Assembly (NCBI GenBank): GCA_944377745.1
Contig: CALWFV010000003.1
Span: 87,291-151,290, forward strand
Reading direction: 5' to 3'
Origin: an uncultured Mediterraneibacter sp.
Lineage (GTDB): Bacteria > Bacillota > Clostridia > Lachnospirales > Lachnospiraceae
Length of the DNA stretch: 64,000 nucleotides
Shown: positions 8,091 to 18,967 of the stretch, one piece after another
How positions within the stretch are numbered: the stretch's first letter is position 1
Layout of the letters: every line of letters starts with the position of its first letter
Notes under the pieces: model-generated
Told to the model about the DNA's origin: nothing
Database searches by the model: none
Seen by the model: only the letters and a program-made list of their open reading frames with translations
Program-made: the position numbers and the translations under genes

Positions 8091-8891
8091 TCATTGTCCC
8101 AGAATATATTCCTCCAGTGTGACCCCCTGCTCCGTGATCTCTTTGGCCGCCTCTTCTCCTACATAGCGATAGTGCCACGGTTCATAGATGATCCCTGTTA
8201 TATCTGCCTTTTCCTCGGGATATCTCAGGATAAACCCATACTCCCAGCAATGTTCCATCAGCCATTTCTGTTCGTCCGTATCCCCCTGTCTGTCATCCAG
8301 TTCTTCATATTCAGAAGAAATGATATCCACCGCAAGCCCGGTGGCATGTTCACTGGCTCCTGGTACCGCAACGGATTTTTTTGTCTCATCATACGCATTC
8401 AATGGTGTGTATCCCCGGCTGATCCAGTCCTGCATCGTCGAGTTGAACACATCCCTCTGCTTGTCATAGGACCTGTACGCCGATGCAACGTACATGCTGA
8501 GCCCCGATGCAGCCCCGTCGTCAAGCATATTCTGAAGACTTTCCGCAATTCGTGAATCCACTGACCTCTCGGAGTCGATCTCCGTTAGTTCCGCCGGCGT
8601 ATACTCTGTGTCAAGGGGATGGCCTTCGTTCACAAGCGCAAGACACCATCCGTCCGAATCTCCTGCCAGCAGTTCTGCGCTGTCCGTCACAGCGTCCACC
8701 TTGACCGCCTGCAGTGCCAGCTCCTCATTTGCCTGTTTCAGTTGTGCATTTTCCGCAGCGAGTTCTTCCTCCTGTCTTTCTATGACAGTCCTGGCTGCCA
8801 CAAAGGTCACAAGCACTCCTGCCGCCAGACCAAACCCTGCTCCTGTCAGCAGTGTCCGTCTTGTTTTCGCTCTCTTGCTCTCACGTCTCAT
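8091..8891 (-). CDS. D-alanyl-D-alanine carboxypeptidase, M15B (VanY/DdpX-like), membrane-anchored
   Basis: These zinc peptidases trim the terminal D-Ala from peptidoglycan stems outside the membrane. The protein (266 residues) has one N-terminal membrane anchor at about residues 14-34, then a coiled segment, then the M15 domain: SAYRSYDKQ, the zinc motif SEHATGLAVDI, and EPWHYRYVG with the catalytic Glu and third zinc His. The gene begins 1 nt after the end of the phosphopantetheinyl transferase gene, so translation is probably coupled; the only GGAG near the start lies inside that upstream gene. Nothing nearby suggests a vancomycin-resistance cluster. Confidence 0.9.
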   Translation of the reverse strand: MRRESKRAKTRRTLLTGAGFGLAAGVLVTFVAARTVIERQEEELAAENAQLKQANEELALQAVKVDAVTDSAELLAGDSDGWCLALVNEGHPLDTEYTPAELTEIDSERSVDSRIAESLQNMLDDGAASGLSMYVASAYRSYDKQRDVFNSTMQDWISRGYTPLNAYDETKKSVAVPGASEHATGLAVDIISSEYEELDDRQGDTDEQKWLMEHCWEYGFILRYPEEKADITGIIYEPWHYRYVGEEAAKEITEQGVTLEEYILGQ

Positions 8892-8892
8892 G

Positions 8893-9519
8893 TTATAGTT
8901 TCAACTCCGTATGTACTTCTGATTCGATCATATTATCTGTTGTGCAGACCGCCATCTTATAGGGCAGTCCGTCTATACGAAACTCTCTGTAATAATACTG
9001 TTCCTGGAATTCCGGCGGCTGTTTTACAAGGACCGGCGGATCACCGAGAAGGACCGTAAAAGAATCCATTGGAAGCGCCATTCCCTTCCGTGTGGCCTTC
9101 AGAAAGCTTTCTTTCAGGACCCAGTATCTGTAAAACCTGTCCCTCTGCTGTTCTACTGTACCGCCGTCCTGAACCGCAATCCATTCTTCTCTGCTGAAAA
9201 ACCTCTCTGCAACCTTCATCCTCAGTTCTCCCATTTGCTGAAGGTCGCACCCTACTCTGACAGAAGACGCCCCTGTCTCCGCAGCACACATCACATAGTC
9301 TCCGGAATGAGACAGATTATACACAGAAGATTCAGGCAGACCATATTCTGCCCGAATCTTTTCCCACAGACTCCACGCTCCCGCACTCTGAGCCCTGCCC
9401 TGACAGGATCGCAGCGCATCCGCTTTCTTACGGCGGAAAAGCGGAAGCCTCTCATAATATTCCCTGTAACATTTTTCATCATAGAGTGGCGTCACACTCG
9501 CCAGCCAGACTCTGACCAT
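8893..9519 (-). CDS. 4'-phosphopantetheinyl transferase, Sfp type
   Basis: The enzyme moves the phosphopantetheine arm of coenzyme A onto a serine of carrier proteins. The 208-residue protein shows NLSHSGDY, then VGCDLQQ with the metal-binding Asp92, then FFSREEW and RYWVLKESFLKATRKGM, which holds the Trp-Lys-Glu-Ser catalytic helix. One departure is visible: the usual Asp-x-Glu metal pair reads Asp-x-Gln (Gln94), a variant known in some Sfp-like proteins. No polyketide or peptide synthetase gene is in the window, so its carrier protein is not identified. It sits 4 nt after the GGDEF-EAL gene and directly before the M15 gene, in one transcription unit. Confidence 0.88.
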   Translation of the reverse strand: MVRVWLASVTPLYDEKCYREYYERLPLFRRKKADALRSCQGRAQSAGAWSLWEKIRAEYGLPESSVYNLSHSGDYVMCAAETGASSVRVGCDLQQMGELRMKVAERFFSREEWIAVQDGGTVEQQRDRFYRYWVLKESFLKATRKGMALPMDSFTVLLGDPPVLVKQPPEFQEQYYYREFRIDGLPYKMAVCTTDNMIESEVHTELKL

Positions 9520-9523
9520 AGCT

Positions 9524-11143
9524 CTATTCCTTCATATAGCGAACTTCAAAAGTTTCTATCGTGATCGGTTTGTTAAAAAGAGTGCCCTGCGCATAATCAC
9601 ATCCCAGTTCTTCCAGAACATTGAGCTGGTCCTGGGTCTCAACTCCAGAGGCCAGCACATAAGCTCCAAGCTGTCTGCATACATCAATGACTGCCTTTGC
9701 CACAATGCGGCTTCTTCTGTTTCCAACGATATTTGTGATCAGGCTCTTGTCCAGTTTCAGTCCGTCAAACTCCATAATGGAGAGAATGGAAAAACTGGAG
9801 TTCTTTGCCCCGAAATGATCCAGGATAACCCTCACATTCGCCTTCCTGATCTTGCTGCTCGTCTCAGTGAGCATCTCCTGATTCATATCTGTGTACGACT
9901 CTGCCACTTCCACCTCAAGATACTCACAGAACACGTGATATTTCTCGATCAGGGTGAGCATTCTGTCCGCGATGTTCTCCTCCCTCAAAGTCGCCCCGGC
10001 AAAATTTACAGAAACCGGAATCATTGGAAGTTCTTCCAGTTCCCACCGGTGCAGTGTTTTACACACCTGCTCAAAAACATAAAGATCCAGGTAATGGGAA
10101 AGCCGTGTCTCCTCCAGAAGATTCAGGTATCTTGCCGGATTGACGATTCCGAGATCTTTATGGTGATACCTCACTACAGCCTCTGCTCCGGCAACCTTCC
10201 CGGTCTTTACGTCGATCTTCGGGACAAAACATACAATGAAGTTCCCGTTTTTGATGTCATTGAGCAGATCTTCTTTAATGATCGGCTCGTGATGCCCTTT
10301 CTTCAGGTTTTTATAGTATTTGCGCTTTTCGTCACGCATCATATTCTCTGCCGACGCAACAAGATTGCTCACGTCAATGTCAACTTTTTCCCATGCATAT
10401 CCTACAGATACAAGCCCCAGGCTGATATTGTCCAGTTTTCTGTGTGCGGCGTGCGCCTGTTTTGTAAATTCCTCATAGGAGCTGTCCTCCATAAGGACCA
10501 GATATTCATCTCCCGTCAAGCGGTATACAAAACCGCTCCGGAAATACTCCTCCAGTACTTCCCCTACGCGGATGACCACTTCATCCCCGTAATCACGGCC
10601 GAACTCCTTGTTAAAATTCTTTAGACCATTGATATCCAGAGACAGTGCTCCCAGAGACTTCAATTCATCATGGGGTGTTTCATCCATATAGGCAACAAAA
10701 CTGTTTCTGTTCAGCAATCCTGTCAGATTATCGTGATAACTCAGGTATTCCTGCTGTTTCTGCATTTTCTGCAGCGTGATCGCCTGAGGAATATAGGGGA
10801 GTACCGCGCGCATCAGACTGATATCGCATCCTCCTCTGTGCACTCCCACGACCGCCAGAATCGCCGTAGTATCTTCATCCAACTTCAGAAATACACTGTA
10901 GCTGTCTGCTGTCGTATCAGTAATCTCCTGCTTCATCCATTTCGGCTGCTGGTCAGCGGAGAGCATTTTGATCCGGTCCCTCTGCCACGGAATATTTTCC
11001 GCGCACCATTCATAGATCGTCTCAATGTCATCAAACTCTTTTTCAATATAGTAAACGTACTCTGAATCGTAGTAATCACGTACTGCCCTCAGGACATCGT
11101 TTATGATCTCTACCAGAGAACGAAGATTCCTTTTTTCACTCAT
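9524..11143 (-). CDS. GGDEF-EAL domain protein with both active sites degenerate
   Basis: The layout is an N-terminal region of about 165 residues, a GGDEF domain (YHDNLTGLLNRNSF, SLDINGLKNFNKEFG, RLTGDEYLVL) and an EAL domain (VAGAEAVVRYH, SVNFAGATLREE, EVAESYTD, ILDHFGAKNSS, LKLDKSL, SGVET). The synthase signature GGDEF reads TGDEY. In the phosphodiesterase domain, EAL reads EAV and the metal-binding pair DDFGTG reads DHFGAK. By family knowledge these changes usually abolish cyclic di-GMP synthesis and hydrolysis, so the protein may sense the nucleotide or a partner instead. No membrane segment is seen. It heads the unit with the transferase and carboxypeptidase genes. Confidence 0.88.
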   Translation of the reverse strand: MSEKRNLRSLVEIINDVLRAVRDYYDSEYVYYIEKEFDDIETIYEWCAENIPWQRDRIKMLSADQQPKWMKQEITDTTADSYSVFLKLDEDTTAILAVVGVHRGGCDISLMRAVLPYIPQAITLQKMQKQQEYLSYHDNLTGLLNRNSFVAYMDETPHDELKSLGALSLDINGLKNFNKEFGRDYGDEVVIRVGEVLEEYFRSGFVYRLTGDEYLVLMEDSSYEEFTKQAHAAHRKLDNISLGLVSVGYAWEKVDIDVSNLVASAENMMRDEKRKYYKNLKKGHHEPIIKEDLLNDIKNGNFIVCFVPKIDVKTGKVAGAEAVVRYHHKDLGIVNPARYLNLLEETRLSHYLDLYVFEQVCKTLHRWELEELPMIPVSVNFAGATLREENIADRMLTLIEKYHVFCEYLEVEVAESYTDMNQEMLTETSSKIRKANVRVILDHFGAKNSSFSILSIMEFDGLKLDKSLITNIVGNRRSRIVAKAVIDVCRQLGAYVLASGVETQDQLNVLEELGCDYAQGTLFNKPITIETFEVRYMKE

Positions 11144-11252
11144 AGATTTTTTCTCCCCTGTTTCTTTTTATAGATTCCCCTACAGATACAGACATGAATA
11201 TTGTAGTATACTCATCCTTAAAATGCAAGATAAAATGCTTCAACAAGATTCC

Positions 11253-11313
11253 TGTGAACTGGAGCGCGGCAGCGGGACGAGTGCGCACGCGGGCGGCAGT
11301 TAGGTGTGAACTG
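11253..11313. repeat. Short copy of the structured intergenic repeat (copy 2)
   Basis: This stretch is a shorter relative of the 186-bp element at 7898-8083, in the opposite orientation. On the minus strand it begins with CAGTTCACACCTAAC, continues with the GCCGCCC and GCGCACTCGTC blocks, and ends at GCTCCAGTTCACA, about 55 nt in all with few mismatches. The 22-bp stem of copy 1 is absent. It lies between the GGDEF-EAL gene and the ATP synthase terminator and carries no gene. Confidence 0.7.
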
Positions 11314-11322
11314 GGACCAGCA

Positions 11323-11371
11323 AAAAACAGGCCTCTCCCCGCGAAAAAAGCTGCCGGGAAGGCCTGTTTTT
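11323..11371 (-). terminator. Terminator of the ATP synthase operon
   Basis: A stem with arms AAAAACAGGCCT (11323-11334) and its perfect complement (11360-11371) lies 13 nt beyond the atpC stop codon, and the outer A/T pairs give a U-run in minus-strand RNA. It also ends in a U-run on the other strand, so it may work in both directions. Confidence 0.8.
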
Positions 11372-11383
11372 ATATAAGATTTT

Positions 11384-11800
11384 TTAAAGATTCCACTTTT
11401 TATCCTGAGCCAGCCGCAGGCGGTTCATCGCTCTGGCAAGGGACGCCTGAGTATGATAATACTCCTGAATGCTCTGTTTCTGACGCATCTGCTCCTCCGC
11501 GCGCTCCCGCTGTTCCTGTGCCCGGCGGATGTCGATCTCCTCCGGACGTTCCGCAGTATCAACAAGAAGGGTGACACGATTGTTGACGATCTCGGCAAAG
11601 CCGGTTCCCACCGCAACTTCCGTCCACTCGCCTTCTTTTAATTCCATACGGGCGATCCCGACATCGATGGCGATCACCATATTCTCATGACGGGGAAGGA
11701 TCCCTTTCTCACCGTCCGGCGCCGGAATGACAAGGCTTAAGCATCTGCCCTCATAGAACACTCTGTCGCTGGCTATGATCTTCAGCCCAAATGTTTCCAT
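11384..11800 (-). CDS. atpC: F-type ATP synthase epsilon subunit
   Basis: Epsilon belongs to the central stalk of F1 and can inhibit ATP hydrolysis. The 138-residue protein has the N-terminal beta-sandwich (IPAPDGEKGILPRHENMV is the signature stretch) and the two-helix C-terminal domain (EIDIRRAQEQRERAEEQM, then the ARAMNRLRLAQ helix). Length is normal. It is the last gene of the operon, 16 nt after atpD, and is followed by a strong terminator. Confidence 0.97.
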   Translation of the reverse strand: METFGLKIIASDRVFYEGRCLSLVIPAPDGEKGILPRHENMVIAIDVGIARMELKEGEWTEVAVGTGFAEIVNNRVTLLVDTAERPEEIDIRRAQEQRERAEEQMRQKQSIQEYYHTQASLARAMNRLRLAQDKKWNL

Positions 11801-11816
11801 ATGATCACGCTCCTGT

Positions 11817-14112
<2,296 letters not shown>

Positions 14113-14113
14113 A

Positions 14114-15631
14114 TTAACACCTGCTCTTCTTGAATTCCTTCGCTGTCTCCACGATCTTTCCGATCAGTTCGTCTGTCAGCACCTTCTTCTCCTCGATCTC
14201 CTGACCGATCTCCGGATGCTCTGTGTCAAAGTGCTGCAGCATGTCCATCTGGAACTGTTTGATCTTTGTCTTCTCGACACCCAGCATCACTTTGTGTGTC
14301 GCTGCACACAGTGTGATGACTTTCTCGTGCAGGCTGAGCGGATGATAGAGCGGCTGCTTTAACAGTTCCATCAGGCCGCTTCCATATTCAAGCTGTTCCT
14401 TTGTCGCAGCGTCCAGATCAGAACTGAACTGAGTGAACACTTCCATCTCACGGTACTGCGCCAGATCGATACGGATGCTTCCGGACGCTTTTTTCATTGC
14501 TTTTGTCTGTGCGGCGCCGCCCACACGGGAAACGGAAAGTCCGACGTTGACCGCCGGTCTCATTCCGGATGCGAACAGACCGCTCTCCAGGAAGATCTGT
14601 CCGTCTGTGATAGAGATCACGTTGGTCGGGATATATGCTGACACGTCTCCCGCCTGAGTCTCGATGATCGGCAGAGCTGTGATGGAGCCGCCGCCCTTCT
14701 CCTCGCTCAGACGGCTGGAACGCTCAAGCAGTCTGGAGTGGAGATAGAAGACGTCTCCCGGATATGCCTCACGTCCCGGAGACCTTCCAAGCAGAAGGGA
14801 AAGCGCACGGTACGCCACCGCGTGTTTGGAAAGATCATCATATACGATAAGAACATCTTTCCCCTGGTACATAAAATATTCCGCCATCGCGGTTCCCGAA
14901 TACGGCGCGATATACTGAAGTGAAGCGCAGTCGCTGGCAGTGGAGGACACGACGATCGTGTAATCCATTGCTCCGTTGCTGCTCAGTGTATTCACAACCT
15001 TCGCCACAGTAGACGCTTTCTGTCCTATCGCGACATAGATACAGATCACATCTTTTCCTTTCTGGTTCAGGATTGTATCCATCGCGATGGACGTCTTTCC
15101 TGTCTGACGGTCTCCAATGATCAGCTCACGCTGTCCCCTTCCGATCGGGAACATGGCGTCAATGGAGAGGATTCCAGTCTCCATGGGCACGCTGACCGAC
15201 TTACGGTCAATGATTCCCGGCGCCTCCTGCTCGATCGGCCGGTAATCGGATGACTTTATCTCCCCTTTTCCGTCGATCGGCTCGCCCAGAGCGTTCACGA
15301 CTCTTCCGACAAACCCTTCTCCTACCGGGACTCCCGCCCGTTTTCCTGTACGGGACACCTTCGTGCCTTCACGGATCTCCGAATCACTTCCAAAAAGGAT
15401 ACAGCCGATCTCATCTTTCCTGACATCCTGGACCATTCCCTTAAGGCCTGTCTCAAATGTAATGATCTCCCCGTACATGGCGTGATCAATCCCGTATATG
15501 GTGGCGATACCATCGCCCACTGCAACGACAGTACCGACTTCACTGTCCTTGCTCATTGTATCAAAATTTTCTATCTCCTCCCGGAGTATAGAAATAATCT
15601 CATCTGAATTGATTGAACTCACCTTGCTCAC
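14114..15631 (-). CDS. atpA: F-type ATP synthase alpha subunit
   Basis: Alpha forms the non-catalytic nucleotide sites of the F1 hexamer. The 505-residue protein has the Walker A loop [13 protein letters not shown], the arginine-finger region [14 protein letters not shown] and the C-terminal helical domain ending in a Lys-rich stretch. It begins with the [19 protein letters not shown] helix that docks delta. Spacing to atpH is 6 nt. Nothing is unusual. Confidence 0.98.
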   Translation of the reverse strand: MSKVSSINSDEIISILREEIENFDTMSKDSEVGTVVAVGDGIATIYGIDHAMYGEIITFETGLKGMVQDVRKDEIGCILFGSDSEIREGTKVSRTGKRAGVPVGEGFVGRVVNALGEPIDGKGEIKSSDYRPIEQEAPGIIDRKSVSVPMETGILSIDAMFPIGRGQRELIIGDRQTGKTSIAMDTILNQKGKDVICIYVAIGQKASTVAKVVNTLSSNGAMDYTIVVSSTASDCASLQYIAPYSGTAMAEYFMYQGKDVLIVYDDLSKHAVAYRALSLLLGRSPGREAYPGDVFYLHSRLLERSSRLSEEKGGGSITALPIIETQAGDVSAYIPTNVISITDGQIFLESGLFASGMRPAVNVGLSVSRVGGAAQTKAMKKASGSIRIDLAQYREMEVFTQFSSDLDAATKEQLEYGSGLMELLKQPLYHPLSLHEKVITLCAATHKVMLGVEKTKIKQFQMDMLQHFDTEHPEIGQEIEEKKVLTDELIGKIVETAKEFKKSRC

Positions 15632-15637
15632 CTCCGG

Positions 15638-16168
15638 TTACTTTAATCTTTGCTCTAATCTGTTCAGGCGTCCTCTCATGCTCCAGTCATACTCGTCGCT
15701 GCCCACGCGGAGGATAAACCCTCCCAGGAGCGCCGCGTCCTGACTGACTTCGATATTGGCTTTCTTCGCGCCGTATTTTCCGCACAGGAACGCCTCCATT
15801 CCCTTTTTCTGTTCCTCACTCGGAGGTGCGGTACACGTCAGTCTTGCATTCAGGACTTTGTTCTGCTCGTCGCAGATCGCATCATACGATTGAAAAATAT
15901 CAGAGATCAGATCCATTCTCTGATATTTGCACACAACTTTCAAAAAGTTTCTCATTTCTTCCGGGAATACCCTGTCTACCACGCTCTGCTTTTTCTTGAG
16001 CGCGATCGTGGGATTCACGAAAATATCATAGAGCTGAGGCACTTCTTCGAATATCTCCCTGGTCTTCTGCACTCTGTCGGCAGGAACACCGATGTCATAG
16101 AGGACACGGGCATATCTCTCCGCTGCCAGTGGGCAGTGCACAGGACTATTTGTTGTCTGTGTCGTCAT
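15638..16168 (-). CDS. atpH: F-type ATP synthase delta subunit
   Basis: Delta joins the peripheral stalk to the top of F1. The 176-residue protein has the N-terminal helical bundle (AAERYARVLYDIGV) and the family C-terminal signature (DAALLGGFILRVGSDEYDWSMRGRL). The ATG at 16168 is used because AGGTGG lies 6 nt upstream; an in-frame GTG at 16177 has no site. The start overlaps the 3' end of atpF by 23 nt, which suggests translational coupling. Confidence 0.95.
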   Translation of the reverse strand: MTTQTTNSPVHCPLAAERYARVLYDIGVPADRVQKTREIFEEVPQLYDIFVNPTIALKKKQSVVDRVFPEEMRNFLKVVCKYQRMDLISDIFQSYDAICDEQNKVLNARLTCTAPPSEEQKKGMEAFLCGKYGAKKANIEVSQDAALLGGFILRVGSDEYDWSMRGRLNRLEQRLK

Positions 16169-16637
16169 GGCTTCCACCTACTTCTTTCAGAAACTGGTCA
16201 TAGAGATCCTCATCCGCTGTCCTTCCGACAATCTTCGCTGCAGACGCCACGGCAAGTCCCGCGATCTCGCTCTGTAGTTCTTTCATGGTCTGCTCGCGCT
16301 CGACTCTCACAGTCTCTTTCGCGCTCTCAATGATATTTCCCGCCTTGTCGCCGGCCTCACCGACGATCCTGTTATACTCGTTCTTCGCAGCGGAACGTGC
16401 ATTTTCTATGATCTGTGCGGATTCCTGCTTTGCTCCTTTAAGGGCGTCCTCATATTCCTGCTTCATCTTCATCGCGTCGTTCTGCGCATCCTGCGCATTC
16501 TTGAGTCCATCCTCAATGATCTGTCTTCTCTTCTCCATAATACCCATCACAGGTTTGAACAGGAAATGCCTGAGCAGAAGATAAAGAACAACAAGATTTA
16601 TAATATTCCAGACAAGGTTCAAATCAAGACTCAGCAT
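16146..16637 (-). CDS. atpF: F-type ATP synthase b subunit
   Basis: This is the peripheral-stalk subunit: one N-terminal membrane helix (LNLVWNIINLVVLYLLLRHF) followed by about 130 residues of charged coiled coil. The ATG at 16637 with GGTGG 5 nt upstream gives 163 residues; an upstream in-frame GTG at 16646 is possible. It lies 52 nt after atpE and overlaps atpH. Only one b-type gene is present, so the stalk should be a homodimer. Confidence 0.95.
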   Translation of the reverse strand: MLSLDLNLVWNIINLVVLYLLLRHFLFKPVMGIMEKRRQIIEDGLKNAQDAQNDAMKMKQEYEDALKGAKQESAQIIENARSAAKNEYNRIVGEAGDKAGNIIESAKETVRVEREQTMKELQSEIAGLAVASAAKIVGRTADEDLYDQFLKEVGGSHDDTDNK

Positions 16638-16689
16638 CTTTTCCACCCGCCTTTCTTGTTACTTTTCATCTGTTTGTTTCCTGCCCTCA

Positions 16690-16914
16690 TTATCCTAAGA
16701 AGAAGATGATCAGGATACCGATGATGAAACCGTAGATAGCGGTTGCCTCTGCAAGTGCACATCCAAGGATCAGTATCTTGCTGATCTTGCCCTCTGCCTC
16801 CGGCTGTCTCGCGATTGCTTCTGTAGCTTTAGAAGTTGCAATTCCGATTCCGATACCTGCTCCGATACCTGTAAGTACTGCGATGCCTGCTCCAATTGCT
16901 ATAAGTGTTTCCAT
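16690..16914 (-). CDS. atpE: F-type ATP synthase c subunit (proton-type ring)
   Basis: The 74-residue hairpin has two membrane helices joined by the [10 protein letters not shown] loop. The ion-carrying carboxylate is Glu56 in [11 protein letters not shown]. By comparison with the sodium-type ring of Ilyobacter, the sodium ligands Gln32 and Ser66 are replaced here by Ile23 and Ala57, so the ring should carry protons; this is inference from known ligands. A good AAAGGAG-type site precedes the ATG. It follows atpB by 88 nt, and the gap between them may serve to raise expression of c. Confidence 0.96.
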   Translation of the reverse strand: METLIAIGAGIAVLTGIGAGIGIGIATSKATEAIARQPEAEGKISKILILGCALAEATAIYGFIIGILIIFFLG

Positions 16915-17002
16915 AATATTGATCTCCTTTTTCTTTTCATATTATTTTTTGAGGTTTCTTTCACCTTTTATATAGGTAAGTCTTTTCCCTTTTCCGCGAT
17001 GC

Positions 17003-17662
17003 CTACTCCATCTCTTCATTCATGAACAGTCCTGTCAGAAACACGAAAACGTATGCCTGAAGAAGCCCGTCAAAAATATCGAAATAAAAACTCACCGGAA
17101 TCGGTATGATCAGCGGTACAATGGTCTTTATAAGCTCCATTACCACAAATCCGGCAAGCATATTTCCGAAGAGCCGCATACACAGCGACAAGGGTCTGAT
17201 CACGACCTCAAGGATCATGATCGGTGCGACCACCGGAACCGGCTGAGCGAAATGCTTTACCCAATGCTTCAGTCCGTTCTTGTGAATGCCTGAATACTCA
17301 ATCAGGCACATACTCATGATCGCCAGTCCCGCCGTCACATTCAGATCTTTTGTCGGCGGTTTGAAGCCAAACAGGGGGGCGATGGTATTCGAGAAGGCGA
17401 GATAGAGAAGTACTGTGATCAGATACGGAATGTATCTTCTGTTCTCTTTTCCGATGATCCCTTCGAAGAAATCCTGTGCCCATCCTATGCCGGCTTCCAG
17501 TGCAAGCTGCACTTTACCGGGATTCTCAACCTTTAAGTTTCTCACCAGTACGATGGATAAGATAACGAGTACCGCCATGATGATCCATGTGACGACTACA
17601 GACTCTGAGATCCCGCCGAGAACCGGAAGTGTGAATACTGTCTCACAATTCAGTTCTTCCAT
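17003..17662 (-). CDS. atpB: F-type ATP synthase a subunit
   Basis: Subunit a forms the half-channels beside the c ring. The essential arginine is visible in LCMRLFGNMLAGFVVMELI, and the last helices (QAYVFVFLTGLFMNEEME) match the family. The start is unclear: the ATG at 17662 (MEELNCETVFTLPV) gives a normal 219 residues but has no close site, and AAGGAGG lies about 33 nt upstream, with a TTG at 17677 between them. It is the first gene of the operon; no atpI precedes it. Confidence 0.93.
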   Translation of the reverse strand: MEELNCETVFTLPVLGGISESVVVTWIIMAVLVILSIVLVRNLKVENPGKVQLALEAGIGWAQDFFEGIIGKENRRYIPYLITVLLYLAFSNTIAPLFGFKPPTKDLNVTAGLAIMSMCLIEYSGIHKNGLKHWVKHFAQPVPVVAPIMILEVVIRPLSLCMRLFGNMLAGFVVMELIKTIVPLIIPIPVSFYFDIFDGLLQAYVFVFLTGLFMNEEME

Positions 17663-17908
17663 AAGTGTGTCTACCAAATTTCCCGTATTACTCCCTCCTT
17701 TTCTGATTGCTGCGGGTGCATGGTGCGGTTGTGAGGGGACGTGCAAATCAGCCGCCAGTCCCGGTCAGATCATCACCCGGCCCAGCCGGTCCGGGATAAT
17801 TTTTTGCACAAAAAAAGGAGCTGTTCCCCGTTGAACCCCTTGAACCCTTGCCGCTTTTCAGGCATCTATTCTGTTATCTTCCCGAATATCCCCCGAAAAG
17901 TTGACTAA

Positions 17909-17937
17909 ATATTACTCCCGATTTTTTTGTTTGTCAA
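17909..17937 (-). promoter_or_regulatory. Sigma-A promoter of the ATP synthase operon
   Basis: On the minus strand a perfect TTGACA (17932-17937) and TAATAT (17909-17914) are separated by exactly 17 nt. Transcription would start near 17902 and leave a leader of about 240 nt before atpB. Confidence 0.85.
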
Positions 17938-18259
17938 CAGTTGTGCTCTGCGGTTTTTTGTCGACTTTTTTCGCATTTTTTACTTCATTTTGTCTGTTTT
18001 TCTCATTGACATTTTTTGAATTTTTATTCATTTTTTATCTATCATTTTCCGCAACGATAACTTCATGACATTCGGACAAGCTCATTTCATGCAAAAGAGC
18101 GCTGATTCATTTTTATTTTTTGTCTATTCTGCGCATGGACGACTCTTTTTTCATGAGGTAAATAAGTCCGTTTTTAGCAATACTGCTTATTTTTATTTTA
18201 TTTTTACAGGTTTGAGATATAATAAATGAAGAGGTTATTCAAATTTGGAGAAAACAGAT
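17938..18259. other. AT-rich intergenic region between atp promoter and membrane-protein gene
   Basis: No gene is visible in this stretch of about 320 nt. It is unusually T-rich on the plus strand. The only supported signal is TATAAT at 18218-18223 facing the plus-strand gene that starts at 18260; no clear -35 accompanies it. A direct repeat of TTGAACCC lies in the atp leader near 17833-17847. Confidence 0.5.
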
Positions 18260-18967
18260 ATGAAATTTTTGCGAAAGATCATGATAACTTATTTCTCACA
18301 GCTTTCAGACAGGCTGTTTTTTCTCTGCGGCATTGTCATGCTCGCCAGCGAAATCTGGAAACAGCTCATGCTGACCTATATCCTTGGCGGAGGACAGTAT
18401 AACTGGTGGTACTTTCCCTTCCAGCTCTGCAGCATCCCCATGTATCTGCTGCTTGCCTGGCCCTGGATCAGAAAGGATTCTCTGCGCTCTCTCCTGCTCA
18501 CCTTTCTCATGTGCTACACGCTTCTCGGGGGAATCGCGGTCTTCGCCGACACCAGCGGTCTCCACTATCCTCTGACGGCGCTGACAGTCCATTCCTATCT
18601 CTGGCACATCGCCCTGATCCTGATCGGGATCGCGGCAGGCTTTCTCTGCCGCCGGAAATCACACCGCCTGTTTACCTCCGTCGGCATAAAGGAAGCCCTG
18701 CACGCCTTTGCCGGCAGCACAGAGCTGTATTTTTTCTGCTGCGGCGCAGCAGAACTGTTCAATCTGATCTTCGGACGATTTGGAACGATCAATATGTTCT
18801 ACATCAATCCTGCCTATCAGATGCAGCAGATCATCTTTTCGGATCTGTCAGTTCTGATCGGCAACGTTCCCTCGATCCTGCTCTATATGGCCGCTACCGT
18901 TTTCGGGGCTTTCCTGCTCCTCCTTCTCTGGCAGCTCCTTTTCCGGCTTCCCCCGCATTTCCGCTAA
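18260..18967 (+). CDS. Integral membrane protein, YwaF/TIGR02206-like
   Basis: The 235-residue protein has six or seven hydrophobic segments and the stretch WWYFPFQLCSIPMYLLLAW, then HYPLTALTVHSYLWHIALI, which resembles the YwaF/TIGR02206 (TMEM164-like) membrane family. The family function is not well established. The ATG at 18260 has GGAG 9 nt upstream; an in-frame TTG at 18245 is less likely. The last 120 nt overlap the 3' end of the convergent gene that follows, an unusually long overlap. Confidence 0.65.
   Translation: MKFLRKIMITYFSQLSDRLFFLCGIVMLASEIWKQLMLTYILGGGQYNWWYFPFQLCSIPMYLLLAWPWIRKDSLRSLLLTFLMCYTLLGGIAVFADTSGLHYPLTALTVHSYLWHIALILIGIAAGFLCRRKSHRLFTSVGIKEALHAFAGSTELYFFCCGAAELFNLIFGRFGTINMFYINPAYQMQQIIFSDLSVLIGNVPSILLYMAATVFGAFLLLLLWQLLFRLPPHFR

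Noticed and set aside
7869-8555. Long open frame opposite the M15 carboxypeptidase gene
   Set aside because: Its frame is a shadow of the real gene and crosses the structured repeat; it shows no family motif or ribosome binding site.
8091-9519. VanY-type carboxypeptidase as part of vancomycin resistance
   Set aside because: No vanH, vanA/B, vanX, vanS or vanR gene is present; the neighbours are a phosphopantetheinyl transferase and a GGDEF-EAL protein.
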